DNA of 64,000 nucleotides from contig CANRNJ010000004.1 in assembly GCA_947631955.1 (NCBI GenBank), forward strand, positions 62,001 through 126,000. Reading direction: 5' to 3'. The stretch is from an uncultured Lachnospiraceae bacterium (GTDB lineage: Bacteria > Bacillota > Clostridia > Lachnospirales > Lachnospiraceae). The position numbers and the translations under genes were made by a program. The notes beneath the pieces are model-generated. The model was not told the DNA's origin. It ran no database searches and was given only the letters and a program-made list of their open reading frames with translations. Positions 9,469-18,620 of the stretch are shown one piece after another (position 1 is the stretch's first letter; every line of letters begins with the position of its first letter).

Positions 9469-10571
9469 AAAAGATGTTATTGATCGTGCCGACGCTGCAC
9501 CAAGGCGGATTTGAAAAAGTGTGCGCCGTGACGGCAAAGCTGCTGAAACCATATTTTGACATAACGATTGCTATTTTTGATTCTGCGGATATCGCGTATG
9601 ATACCGAAGGCATCCGCGTTGTGGATCTGCATCTTCCCAGCCGGGCCGGAAAGATTGCGAAGGTCTTCAACGTCATACGGCGCGGCAGGAAACTCCATAC
9701 GCTGAAGAAAAGGGAACATATCGACATCAGCTACAGTTTCGGACCGACGGCGAATTACGCCAGTATCGCGTCCGGCGGCAGGGAAAGCAGATGGCTTGGC
9801 ATCAGAAGCTATATGGACATGGAGGATCAAAGGCAGATCCGGCTGTTCTGCCGATGCGCCGACCGGGTGGTCTGCTGTTCGGATGCGATCCGCAGAGAGA
9901 TAGAAGACAAGTACCGGTGCGATAAGGCCGTCACGCTGCTAAATCCGTTTGACCTTAAAGAAGTGAAGATCCTGTCCGAACAGGAGCAGCCGCAGCTGCC
10001 ATGGGAGAGCGGGACCGTTCTGGTTTCCATGGGCCGGGAGGATCCGGTCAAGGGTTACTGGCATCTGATCAAAAGCTTTGCGCTTGTGCACGAAAGGCTG
10101 CCCGGCGTGAAACTTATGATCATCGGGCCGGGGGATTTTCGGGATTATAAAACGCTGGCCAGAGAACTTGGCGTCGCCGATGACATATATTTTACCGGGT
10201 TTCAGAAAAATCCCTATCCGTATCTGAAGAAAGGCAGCCTGTACCTGCTGACTTCCTACAACGAAGGCTTTCCCAATGCAATGGTGGAAGCGATGGCCAT
10301 GGGGCTTCCGGTGATCGCTGCGGACTGTATGACGGGTCCCCGCGAGATATTGGAAGACCGTTATGGGATCCTGATCCCGAATATGAGTCCGGAGGAAAAT
10401 TTCGATCCGAAGCAGATCACGGAGGAGGAGAAGAATCTGGCAGAGGCCGCCGCCGCGCTTCTGGAAGATCCTGAGCGGATGAAGCATTACAGCCGGATGT
10501 CCATGCAGCGCGCCGCAGACTATACGACGGAGGCATATATTGCCAAAATACGCGAATGGGGAGAAACGTAA
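9465..10571 (+). CDS. Glycosyltransferase family 4
   Basis: LLIVPTLHQGGFEKVCAVTAKLL; VSMGREDPVKGYWHLIKSF; TSYNEGFPNAMVEAMAMGLPVIAADC. Confidence 0.93.
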   Translation: MKKMLLIVPTLHQGGFEKVCAVTAKLLKPYFDITIAIFDSADIAYDTEGIRVVDLHLPSRAGKIAKVFNVIRRGRKLHTLKKREHIDISYSFGPTANYASIASGGRESRWLGIRSYMDMEDQRQIRLFCRCADRVVCCSDAIRREIEDKYRCDKAVTLLNPFDLKEVKILSEQEQPQLPWESGTVLVSMGREDPVKGYWHLIKSFALVHERLPGVKLMIIGPGDFRDYKTLARELGVADDIYFTGFQKNPYPYLKKGSLYLLTSYNEGFPNAMVEAMAMGLPVIAADCMTGPREILEDRYGILIPNMSPEENFDPKQITEEEKNLAEAAAALLEDPERMKHYSRMSMQRAADYTTEAYIAKIREWGET

Positions 10572-10575
10572 GTTT

Positions 10576-12210
10576 ATGGAGGAGCACACAAAAGACAAGA
10601 TCGTAAAACCTGCACGTTATCAGCTTCTTATACTGCTCCCGTTCGCGTTTTTCTATGCCGCGGCGGCTATCCTCGGCGATCTGGAAAAAGCCAGATATGC
10701 CGGTATGCTGCATAATATCCTCCGGTTTTTGCTGTGGCTTGCGGGCAGTTACGCGGCGCTTCTTGTGCTGTGTATGCTTATCTCTTCCGGAAACGCCGCA
10801 GCGCGGGCGATCCCTTCTTGGCCCCATCTGCCTGCCCGCAGGAAAAGACCGGCCCGCCGGATCGTCTATGTCCTTTTTACGGCGGTATGTCTGCTGTGCT
10901 ATCTGCCGTATTTTCTAATGTATTATCCCACTTGGTTCAATAACGATGCGGTGTGGCAGCTCGAACAGGTATTGGGTATGGCGCCGCCGTCCAATCATCA
11001 TCCGTATTTTCATACGATGATCCTGAAAGTGTTGTTCATGACCGGATATAAACTGTCCGGATCCTATACGGGCGGCGCCGCCTTCTATACGTTTGTCCAG
11101 ATGTTCGTGATGGCTATGGTGTTTGGATTCCTGTTATATTGGCTGTACAGGGAAGGGGCCAGAGTCTGGTGGCTTGCCGCAGCGGTGGTATTTTATGCGC
11201 TGCTGCCGATCAATGCTCTCCGCACCATATGTATGTCCAAGGATACGTTCTTCTCCGCTGCCCTGATCCTCTATGCATGGTCGCTGGTGAAGATCGATCC
11301 GAAGAAACGGTCAGGCGCGGCTGTCTGGTTTGCCGCCGGACTGCTTGTCTGCCTTCTGCGCAGCAACGGTTTTTTTATCTTTGCGGGAACTTCGGTCATT
11401 TTCACGGCCGCTGCGGTACATAGGGAGAAAAAGCTGCCCAGGAGGGCGCTTCTGTGCATCGCCGCCGTAGCGTGCTGCTATCTGGTCTATCACGGGCCGG
11501 TCTTAAAGGCTCTCCATGTGGAACCGCCGGATACGATCGAAGGGCTTACGATGCCTGTGCAGCATGTGCTGTGCGCGTATCTGAAAGGCGGAGAACTGAC
11601 AGAGGAAGAGATCGCCATGATCGACCGGGTGGTCCCGGTGGAGAAGCTGGAGGACTACTATCATCCCAGACTGTTTGACGTGACGAAGAATCTGATCCGC
11701 GAGGAAGGGGATCAGCAGGTTATCGCGGATCATAAGGCGGCGTATTTTAAGCTGTGGCTGCGGGTGGGCCTCCGCAATCCGTTACAGTATCTGGTGGCGC
11801 AGGTCAGGCAGACGGCCGGTTACTGGGCGTACAGTGTGCCCGATTATGAATATGCATACGGAGATCAGTTCATGGTGGACAATCCTTTTGGGATCACCAC
11901 GCAGCGCAAAGTTTTTTCTTATGCGGATGAATTGGCTATGCATGATTTCCTGATGAACTTTTTGGATCTGTATAATAAAGTCTGGAGTCTGGGACTGAAC
12001 ACATGGCTGATGGTATTCGGGATCGCCTATACGGTATACAGGAGAAGGAGTATCCTGATATACGTCCCGTTTATCATGCTGCTTGTATCGCTGCTGCTTG
12101 CGACGCCGGTTTATAATGAATTCCGGTATGCATACGGGCTTTTCGCAGCGTTTCCGATGCTGTTTGAATTTACGTTTGGGATGGATGCTGAAGATGAAAA
12201 AATGGTGTAA
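10576..12210 (+). CDS. Multi-pass membrane protein, DUF6020-like/GT-C-type glycosyltransferase candidate
   Basis: About 12 hydrophobic segments; periplasmic motif YYPTWFNNDAVWQLEQVLGMAPPSNHHPYFHTM typical of DUF6020/GT-C loops. Confidence 0.6.
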   Translation: MEEHTKDKIVKPARYQLLILLPFAFFYAAAAILGDLEKARYAGMLHNILRFLLWLAGSYAALLVLCMLISSGNAAARAIPSWPHLPARRKRPARRIVYVLFTAVCLLCYLPYFLMYYPTWFNNDAVWQLEQVLGMAPPSNHHPYFHTMILKVLFMTGYKLSGSYTGGAAFYTFVQMFVMAMVFGFLLYWLYREGARVWWLAAAVVFYALLPINALRTICMSKDTFFSAALILYAWSLVKIDPKKRSGAAVWFAAGLLVCLLRSNGFFIFAGTSVIFTAAAVHREKKLPRRALLCIAAVACCYLVYHGPVLKALHVEPPDTIEGLTMPVQHVLCAYLKGGELTEEEIAMIDRVVPVEKLEDYYHPRLFDVTKNLIREEGDQQVIADHKAAYFKLWLRVGLRNPLQYLVAQVRQTAGYWAYSVPDYEYAYGDQFMVDNPFGITTQRKVFSYADELAMHDFLMNFLDLYNKVWSLGLNTWLMVFGIAYTVYRRRSILIYVPFIMLLVSLLLATPVYNEFRYAYGLFAAFPMLFEFTFGMDAEDEKMV

Positions 12211-13273
12211 AGCGATCTTGTTTCTGCTGCCGCTGCTGTTTCTGGTGGCTGCCGTCAACTGGTATGTGGATTCCTATGCTTATCTGAGAGTCACCTATGA
12301 CGAGATCGGAAGGCAGATTGCCGGAGGAATGAACGTGGAAGGTCTTGAAGAGTCAAAGTTTAATGACCGAAGACTCCTGCTTGCCTGTCTGGAACAGCAG
12401 CAGGAGCCGAAACATCTTGTTATTGCAGGTTCCAGCCGTGTGATGAATTTTGACCACGGGATGTTCCAAACGGACTCTTTTTATAATACGGCGCTGTCCG
12501 AATCCACGATCTATGATCTGCTTGCCGTGGCGGGAATCTTGGACTGCAATGGCGGTCTGCCGGATCAGATGATCATAGGTGTGGATGCGTTCCTGTTTAA
12601 TGCAAGCCATAACAACGACCGATGGAAAGAATTGGAAGATTATGTGATTTATATGGAGGATAAGTTAAACGGGAAATCCTTCGTCTCCGCGGGCAGGACG
12701 GGTCCCGCGGCGGACAGCGGAACCGGCAGGGATGACCGGAAGTGGCTGTCACTGGATTACTTCCGCTATAATGTCACGCTGCTGCCGGAACATAAGCGGT
12801 TTTTGGTTGAATATACGACCGACTGGGAAACGGAGAGGTACTTGAAGCATTACGACGGAAGTATCGCTTATCAGCGCGAACTCCGGGAAGTGGACGTTCA
12901 GGATGTGATCGGGCTCACCGAACAGGCGATAGCGGATCAGGTCGTCTATCGAATGACCGATTACCACGAGATCGACGAAAAGAGCGTAGAACTGTTTGCG
13001 GGACTGCTCGATTATCTTCAGGACAGGGGTGTGGAGGTGATGTTGTACTTGCCACCCTATTCGCCCATGATGTATAATTACATAGAGTCTGCCGCGGAGT
13101 ATCGGATCGTCGATCAGGTGGAAGAGATGGTCGCGCAGATGGCGGCGGATCGGCACATCGCGCTGTACGGATCCTATGATCCCGAAGGCTGCGGGCTTGA
13201 AATGACGGATCTGTACGATATTTATCATGTTAAGACAAAGAAGATGAAGGACACGTTTTACAGGGTAAACTAA
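12185..13273 (+). CDS. Membrane-anchored SGNH/DltD-like protein
   Basis: N-terminal TM KAILFLLPLLFLVAAVNWYVDSYAYL; GDSL-like block LVIAGSSRVMNFDHG; C-terminal DIYHVKTKKM; directly upstream of adenylation/ACP/MBOAT genes. Start 12185 or 12194. Confidence 0.65.
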   Translation: MLKMKKWCKAILFLLPLLFLVAAVNWYVDSYAYLRVTYDEIGRQIAGGMNVEGLEESKFNDRRLLLACLEQQQEPKHLVIAGSSRVMNFDHGMFQTDSFYNTALSESTIYDLLAVAGILDCNGGLPDQMIIGVDAFLFNASHNNDRWKELEDYVIYMEDKLNGKSFVSAGRTGPAADSGTGRDDRKWLSLDYFRYNVTLLPEHKRFLVEYTTDWETERYLKHYDGSIAYQRELREVDVQDVIGLTEQAIADQVVYRMTDYHEIDEKSVELFAGLLDYLQDRGVEVMLYLPPYSPMMYNYIESAAEYRIVDQVEEMVAQMAADRHIALYGSYDPEGCGLEMTDLYDIYHVKTKKMKDTFYRVN

Positions 13274-13283
13274 AGGAGAAGAT

Positions 13284-14789
13284 ATGAAGGCAAACGTTAC
13301 CTGCTGGCTAGATCAGACAGCAGAAAGACTTCCTGACAAAATTGCTTTTGCGGATGAAAATAAAGAGATATCTTTCGGTATGCTCCGGGCGCAGGCTATG
13401 GCGGTCGCGACTGATCTCTGCCGAAGAAAACTGTTTAAAAAACCGGTTGTTATTTATATGGAGAAAGGCGTTGACGTACTGGTTTCTTTTATGGGAACGG
13501 CGTACAGCTGCAATTTTTACTCGCCCATCGATGTGGATATGCCGGCAAGCCGCGTCAACAAAATACTCGACGTACTGCAGCCGGCGCTTGTGATCACCAC
13601 CGCGAAACTGAGAGATGCCTTTGCGCAATATGCGTATGACGGTGAATTTCTGATTTTTGAGGAAACGATAAACGCCGCGGCGGACGAACGGTTGGTAGAT
13701 GCGGCGAGGAGCAGGGGCGTTGATACGGATCTGCTGTATGTGCTGTTTACGTCCGGTTCTACCGGGGTGCCGAAGGGCGTCACGATCAATCATCGTTCGG
13801 TGATCGATTACATTGACTGGGTGACGGAAACGTTTGACATCACGCAGGCCGATTCTTTCGGCAATCAGGCGCCGTTCTATTTTGACAATTCCATTTTGGA
13901 TATTTACAGTACGATCAGGACAGGAGCCACGGCTTACATCATCCCGAAGAATTTGTTTGCGCAGCCCGTACTGCTTTTGGAGTATCTGAAAGACAAAAAG
14001 ATCAATACGATCTTCTGGGTGCCGTCGGCGCTTATCGTTGTGGCGAAGCTGAAAGCGTTTCGAAATGTGGATCTGTCGGATACGCTGCGGCGGGTGCTGT
14101 TCTGCGGGGAGGTCATGCCCAACAAACAGCTGAATGTATGGCGGAGTTTTCTGCCGGATGTCCTGTACGCCAATCTGTACGGACCAACCGAGATTACGGA
14201 CGCCTGCACTTACTATATCGTAGACAGAGGATTTGCGGACGATGAACCGCTGCCGATCGGCATCCCAATGGCCAATACGGACATTCTGGTGCTCAATGAT
14301 AAGGACGAGCCGGTCACGGGCGATGAAGTGGGAGAACTCTGCGTCAGAGGGACCTCTCTGTCCATGGGATATTATAATAATCCGGACAAGACGAAAGAGG
14401 CTTTCGTGCAGAATCCGTTGAATCCATATGTGCCTGAGGTGATCTACCGGACCGGCGATCTGGTCCGGTACAACGAATACGGAGAGCTCATTTATCTGTC
14501 CCGCAAGGATTTTCAGATCAAGCATATGGGACACCGGATCGAACTGGGAGAGATCGAAACAGCGGTTTCGTCGCTGGATGAGATCGCGCTCTGCTGCTGT
14601 CTTTATGATGAAAAACATCAGAAGATCGTGCTGTTTATCGAAGAACAGCTGGATAAGTCCTATATCAACGGACAGATCTCCAAACTTGTGCCGGAATACA
14701 TGCTGCCGAATAAAGTGATTACGCTCGACCGGATGCCGATCAACGCCAACGGCAAGATCGACCGGGTGAAGCTGAAAGAACTGCTTTGA
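13284..14789 (+). CDS. Stand-alone amino-acid adenylation enzyme (DltA-like/NRPS A-domain)
   Basis: A3 LFTSGSTGVPKGVT, A4 FYFDNSILDIY, A5 NLYGPTEITDA, A7 YRTGDLV, A8 GHRIELGEIE, A10 NANGKIDR. Confidence 0.93.
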   Translation: MKANVTCWLDQTAERLPDKIAFADENKEISFGMLRAQAMAVATDLCRRKLFKKPVVIYMEKGVDVLVSFMGTAYSCNFYSPIDVDMPASRVNKILDVLQPALVITTAKLRDAFAQYAYDGEFLIFEETINAAADERLVDAARSRGVDTDLLYVLFTSGSTGVPKGVTINHRSVIDYIDWVTETFDITQADSFGNQAPFYFDNSILDIYSTIRTGATAYIIPKNLFAQPVLLLEYLKDKKINTIFWVPSALIVVAKLKAFRNVDLSDTLRRVLFCGEVMPNKQLNVWRSFLPDVLYANLYGPTEITDACTYYIVDRGFADDEPLPIGIPMANTDILVLNDKDEPVTGDEVGELCVRGTSLSMGYYNNPDKTKEAFVQNPLNPYVPEVIYRTGDLVRYNEYGELIYLSRKDFQIKHMGHRIELGEIETAVSSLDEIALCCCLYDEKHQKIVLFIEEQLDKSYINGQISKLVPEYMLPNKVITLDRMPINANGKIDRVKLKELL

Positions 14790-14828
14790 AACAGCCGCAT
14801 GGGATAAGCGTTGTTGGAGGACACAAGG

Positions 14829-15704
14829 ATGCAAAAAAATCATGGTTCTGCATTTGACAGGGTGATCGTGATCGGTTACGGGAAAGTTACGGGAGAGGTG
14901 CTGCGGTTTGTCTGCGGCAGACAGGAAGAATATGGGTACCGGACGGAATTTATCGAGCATGAGGTGCATCCGTTCAGTGTTACTGAGAAGATCTGCTCCG
15001 AAAACCACATTCCTTTTGCGAGGATCACCGATAAACAGGAACTTGCCGGCATCTTTCTTCAGATCGAAGAGAAAACGCTTATCGTCAGTGCGAGCAACAA
15101 TTTTATATTTCCGGGAGCGCTGATGGAAAAAGAAAATATTACCGTGATCAATTTCCACAACGCGCTCCTGCCTGATTACGCGGGAAGAAATGCGCCTACA
15201 TGGGTCATTTATAACGGCGAAGAGGAAACGGGCATCACTTGGCATTATGTTACAGGAGGCGTGGACGAAGGGGACATCATTATCCAGAAACATTGCGGTA
15301 TCGGTCCCGATACGAAGGCCTATGAACTGACGGAGCGTCTTATGGATCTGGCGTCGGAAGCGTTCCGGGAATGTTTCGGGGATGTGATAAAAGAGTGCGC
15401 CGCGGCAAGACCGCAGAGCCTCGATCCGGCGCGCAGGATGTTTCGTTCCCGCGAAGTGCCGGCGGGTGGGGTGTTTGCAATGACGGATACGCCGGAGCAT
15501 ATCTACCGCCTTTTGCGCAGCGTAGATTATGGGAAAAACGATATTTTTCCGCCGATATGCACGCAGATCGACGGACGAAAGGCTGAGATACTGCGGTACC
15601 GCAGGATCTCTCCGGACAGGCGTAGGGACGAAGAAGGAACCGTCTGCCTTCCGCTTGCGGACGGGGATCTTTTGAAACTAAAATACAGATATACAGATCA
15701 ATGA
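14829..15704 (+). CDS. Formyltransferase (10-formyl-THF-dependent fold)
   Basis: VINFHNALLPDYAGRNAPTW (NxH...LP..GR) and GGVDEGDIII carry the canonical N-H-D catalytic set; ATG 14829 preferred over TTG 14811. Confidence 0.87.
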   Translation: MQKNHGSAFDRVIVIGYGKVTGEVLRFVCGRQEEYGYRTEFIEHEVHPFSVTEKICSENHIPFARITDKQELAGIFLQIEEKTLIVSASNNFIFPGALMEKENITVINFHNALLPDYAGRNAPTWVIYNGEEETGITWHYVTGGVDEGDIIIQKHCGIGPDTKAYELTERLMDLASEAFRECFGDVIKECAAARPQSLDPARRMFRSREVPAGGVFAMTDTPEHIYRLLRSVDYGKNDIFPPICTQIDGRKAEILRYRRISPDRRRDEEGTVCLPLADGDLLKLKYRYTDQ

Positions 15705-15735
15705 ACAAACAGGGAAGGAACGGAGGATAAGGCGC

Positions 15736-15966
15736 ATGGAAGAAAAGATTCTGGCGATTCTTGAGGAACATTGTGAAGAGGCGCTTCAATATACCGGCGA
15801 CAATATGATGGAAGACGGTGTCATTGATTCGTTTACGGTCATCAATCTTGTGAGCGATCTGGAAGATGAATTTGATATTGAGATCGATGCAAAGTATGTG
15901 GTGGCGGAGAATTTCAAAAATAAAGAAGCGATCATCGCGTTGGTGCGCAGACTGGTGGAGGAGTAA
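15736..15966 (+). CDS. Acyl/peptidyl carrier protein (DltC-like)
   Basis: 76 aa; phosphopantetheine site EDGVIDSFTVINLVSDLEDEFDIEI. Confidence 0.92.
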   Translation: MEEKILAILEEHCEEALQYTGDNMMEDGVIDSFTVINLVSDLEDEFDIEIDAKYVVAENFKNKEAIIALVRRLVEE

Positions 15967-17544
15967 ATGCAGCTCATATCGTATGCATTTGTGATATTCT
16001 GGGCGGTCACGTTCTCCCTCTACTATCTGGCTCCGGCCAGACTGCAGCGGTACATTCTGGCAGCGGCGAGCCTGCTGTTTTATACGGCGGGATTGAGAGG
16101 GATCCCGGTAAGTCTGTTCCTGACAGCCGTTACGACTTACGGGTGTGCGCTCTTTCTAAACGGCAGCCTTGCGCGGGAGAAGGAAGCGGCCGCACAGTGC
16201 GCAGACAGGGAGGGCCGGAAGGCTGTAAAGGCGGTGTTCCAAAGAAAAAGACGCCGGATCCAGATACCGTATTTTGTATTCAATATCGGCCTGCTTGCGT
16301 TCTATAAATACGCCGTCGTATCGCTTCCGATCCTGGACGGGATCTTCGGCTCCCATCCGGGCTTTCTGGAACGCGTGGGGATGCCGTTGGGCATCTCCTT
16401 CTATACGCTGACAGCAATCGGATATGTGATCGATGTGGGGCGGGAAAACTGCAGCGCGGAAACGGATTTTCTCAGGATCTTTCTGTTCCTTGCTTATTTT
16501 CCTTCGGTTACGCAGGGCCCCTTTAACCGCTATCAGGGGATGAAGGAGCAGTTTGATAAGGAACATGCCTTCAGCTACGACAGGATGCTGCGGGGGATCC
16601 AGAGGTTTGTATGGGGCGCTTTCAAGAAGCTTGTGATCGCGGACCGGATCGGAATTTTTGTGGACCGTGTCTACGGCGCTGAGCCAGCATCCGTTCCGGG
16701 AAGCCTTTTTGCCTGCGCGACGGCCATGTATATGCTGCAGCTGTACGCCGATTTTTCGGGTTACATCGATATGGCCGCCGGAGTCAGCGAAACGTTTGAC
16801 ATTATGCTGCCGGAGAACTTCAAAAGACCGTATTTTGCCCGGTCGGTGGCGGAGTTCTGGCGCAGGTGGCATATTACTCTGGGAGCATGGTTCAAGGATT
16901 ACGTCATGTTTTCCTTCGTGATGTCCGGTACGGGACGTAAGATCAACAAAAAGTGTAAAAATAAATGGAACGGAATGGGCAGACATGTGGTTCCTGCAGC
17001 GGGTACGATGCTTGTCTGGTTTTTTACAGGGATCTGGCATGGCAGAACGGCCGGGTATATGCTGTGGGGCGTCTGGTACGGCGTGATCATGAGTTTTTCA
17101 CTGATCATGGAACCGTGGTATAAGAATTGGAAAAGCAGACTGCATATCGGGGAGCAGAGCAGGCTGTGGGCGCTTTTCTGTATGGCCCGGACGTGGATCA
17201 TCGTTTTTGCGGCGGATGTGCTGATCAGAAGCAGCAGTTTGTCACAGGCCGGAGAAATATTTCTTGCTTTTGTGACAAGACTGAATATCGGGAGTCTGCT
17301 CTCCAGTGAACTTACCTCTTATGGACTGAGTAAATATGAACTGGCGCTGCTGCTTGCGGCATTGGTTATCTGGCTTGCGGTTTCCGTTATCGAAGAGCGC
17401 GGTCAGGATGTGCGCGATTTTATGGCCGGACGGCCGGCTGCGGTAAGGTGGGTATGTTATTACGGCATCGTGCTGCTTCTGCTGGTCACGGGCATCTATG
17501 GCGGCAGTTATGATACGGCTGTGTTTTTGTATCAAAGTTTCTGA
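15967..17544 (+). CDS. MBOAT-family O-acyltransferase (DltB/AlgI-like)
   Basis: Starts directly after the carrier protein stop; FWRRWHITLGAWFKDYV, WFFTGIWHGRTAGYMLWGVWYG, many TM segments. Confidence 0.93.
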   Translation: MQLISYAFVIFWAVTFSLYYLAPARLQRYILAAASLLFYTAGLRGIPVSLFLTAVTTYGCALFLNGSLAREKEAAAQCADREGRKAVKAVFQRKRRRIQIPYFVFNIGLLAFYKYAVVSLPILDGIFGSHPGFLERVGMPLGISFYTLTAIGYVIDVGRENCSAETDFLRIFLFLAYFPSVTQGPFNRYQGMKEQFDKEHAFSYDRMLRGIQRFVWGAFKKLVIADRIGIFVDRVYGAEPASVPGSLFACATAMYMLQLYADFSGYIDMAAGVSETFDIMLPENFKRPYFARSVAEFWRRWHITLGAWFKDYVMFSFVMSGTGRKINKKCKNKWNGMGRHVVPAAGTMLVWFFTGIWHGRTAGYMLWGVWYGVIMSFSLIMEPWYKNWKSRLHIGEQSRLWALFCMARTWIIVFAADVLIRSSSLSQAGEIFLAFVTRLNIGSLLSSELTSYGLSKYELALLLAALVIWLAVSVIEERGQDVRDFMAGRPAAVRWVCYYGIVLLLLVTGIYGGSYDTAVFLYQSF

Positions 17545-17577
17545 CGATACGGGCGCGGCGCGGGCGGAGGGATTTTT

Positions 17578-18585
17578 ATGGACAAACTAGCGATCGTAGT
17601 TCCCTGTTATAACGAAGAAGAAGTGTTGAAGATCGCCTCTTCCACATTGCGGAACGTCCTCGATGATCTGGTGCGGAAAGGAAAGATATCCGGGGACAGT
17701 TTCGTCCTGTTTGTAAACGACGGAAGTACGGATCGTACATGGGAATTGATAGAGGAAGAACATGCCGCCTATCCCGCGCAGGTCTGCGGAGTCAAACTGG
17801 CGGGCAACGTGGGGCATCAGTTTGCGCTGACGGCCGGGCTGCTTACTGCGAAGGACATGTGCGATGTGACGATTTCCATCGACGCCGATCTTCAGGACGA
17901 CGTGGCGGTGATCGAGGAGATGATAGACAAGTTTCATGACGGGAAGGATATCGTTTACGGCGTCAGGAAAGAGCGCAAGACGGACACCTTCTTCAAGAGG
18001 ACTACCGCGCAGCTGTTTTATAAGTTCATGCACATGATGGGAGTAAAAATCGTATACAATCATGCGGACTTCAGGTTGATGTCAAGACGGGCGGTGGAAG
18101 AATTCTCCAAGTATAAGGAAACCAATCTGTTTCTGCGCGGCATGATGCCGCTGATCGGCTATCCCACAGACTGCGTATACTATGACCGGAAAGAGCGGGT
18201 GGCGGGCGAATCGAAATACCCGCTGAAGAAAATGGTGATGCTCGCCTTTAACGGTATTTCTTCTTTCAGCGTGAAACCGATCGGTTTGATAACGGCAGCA
18301 GGCTTTATGATCGTCTTTCTTTCATTTGTTGCCGCATTATATGCATTGATTTCTTATTTTACCGGGCATGTGGTCAAGGGTTGGACGTCGCTGATCCTGT
18401 CCATATGGTTCCTTGGAGGTATGCAGCTGATCGCCATCGGACTGGTAGGGCAGTATATCGGTAAGATCTACATCGAGGTCAAGGGCAGGCCGCGCTATAA
18501 TATTGAGAAAATACTGCCCTGCGGCGACCATAGTGTCGAGGGTGGTGACGGCGGCAGAAGTGGCCACAGTGCCGGGAGTGATTGA
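17578..18585 (+). CDS. Glycosyltransferase family 2 with C-terminal TM pair (DPM1/GtrB-like)
   Basis: LAIVVPCYNEEEVLKIA; FVNDGSTDRTWELIE; SIDADLQDD; two C-terminal TM segments. Confidence 0.92.
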   Translation: MDKLAIVVPCYNEEEVLKIASSTLRNVLDDLVRKGKISGDSFVLFVNDGSTDRTWELIEEEHAAYPAQVCGVKLAGNVGHQFALTAGLLTAKDMCDVTISIDADLQDDVAVIEEMIDKFHDGKDIVYGVRKERKTDTFFKRTTAQLFYKFMHMMGVKIVYNHADFRLMSRRAVEEFSKYKETNLFLRGMMPLIGYPTDCVYYDRKERVAGESKYPLKKMVMLAFNGISSFSVKPIGLITAAGFMIVFLSFVAALYALISYFTGHVVKGWTSLILSIWFLGGMQLIAIGLVGQYIGKIYIEVKGRPRYNIEKILPCGDHSVEGGDGGRSGHSAGSD

Positions 18586-18620
18586 CGGCGGCGGAAAATG
18601 AGCGGAGGCGGCGGTGCGGT

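Noticed and set aside
12083-12184. Upstream extension of the DltD-like ORF into the preceding membrane protein gene
   Set aside because: The extension is out-of-frame translation of the DUF6020-like C-terminus. ATG 12185/12194 precedes a normal TM anchor.
13308-15500. 730-aa minus-strand ORF opposite the adenylation and formyltransferase genes
   Set aside because: Shadow ORF: both sense genes have complete catalytic motifs, while the antisense translation is Arg/His/Ile-rich with no recognisable domain. Long antisense frames occur throughout the window from codon bias.
18526-18620. Gly/Ser-rich GGTGGTGACGGCGG-like tract at the end of the GT2 gene
   Set aside because: Short and irregular; no true tandem repeat unit, probably a disordered C-terminal tail.
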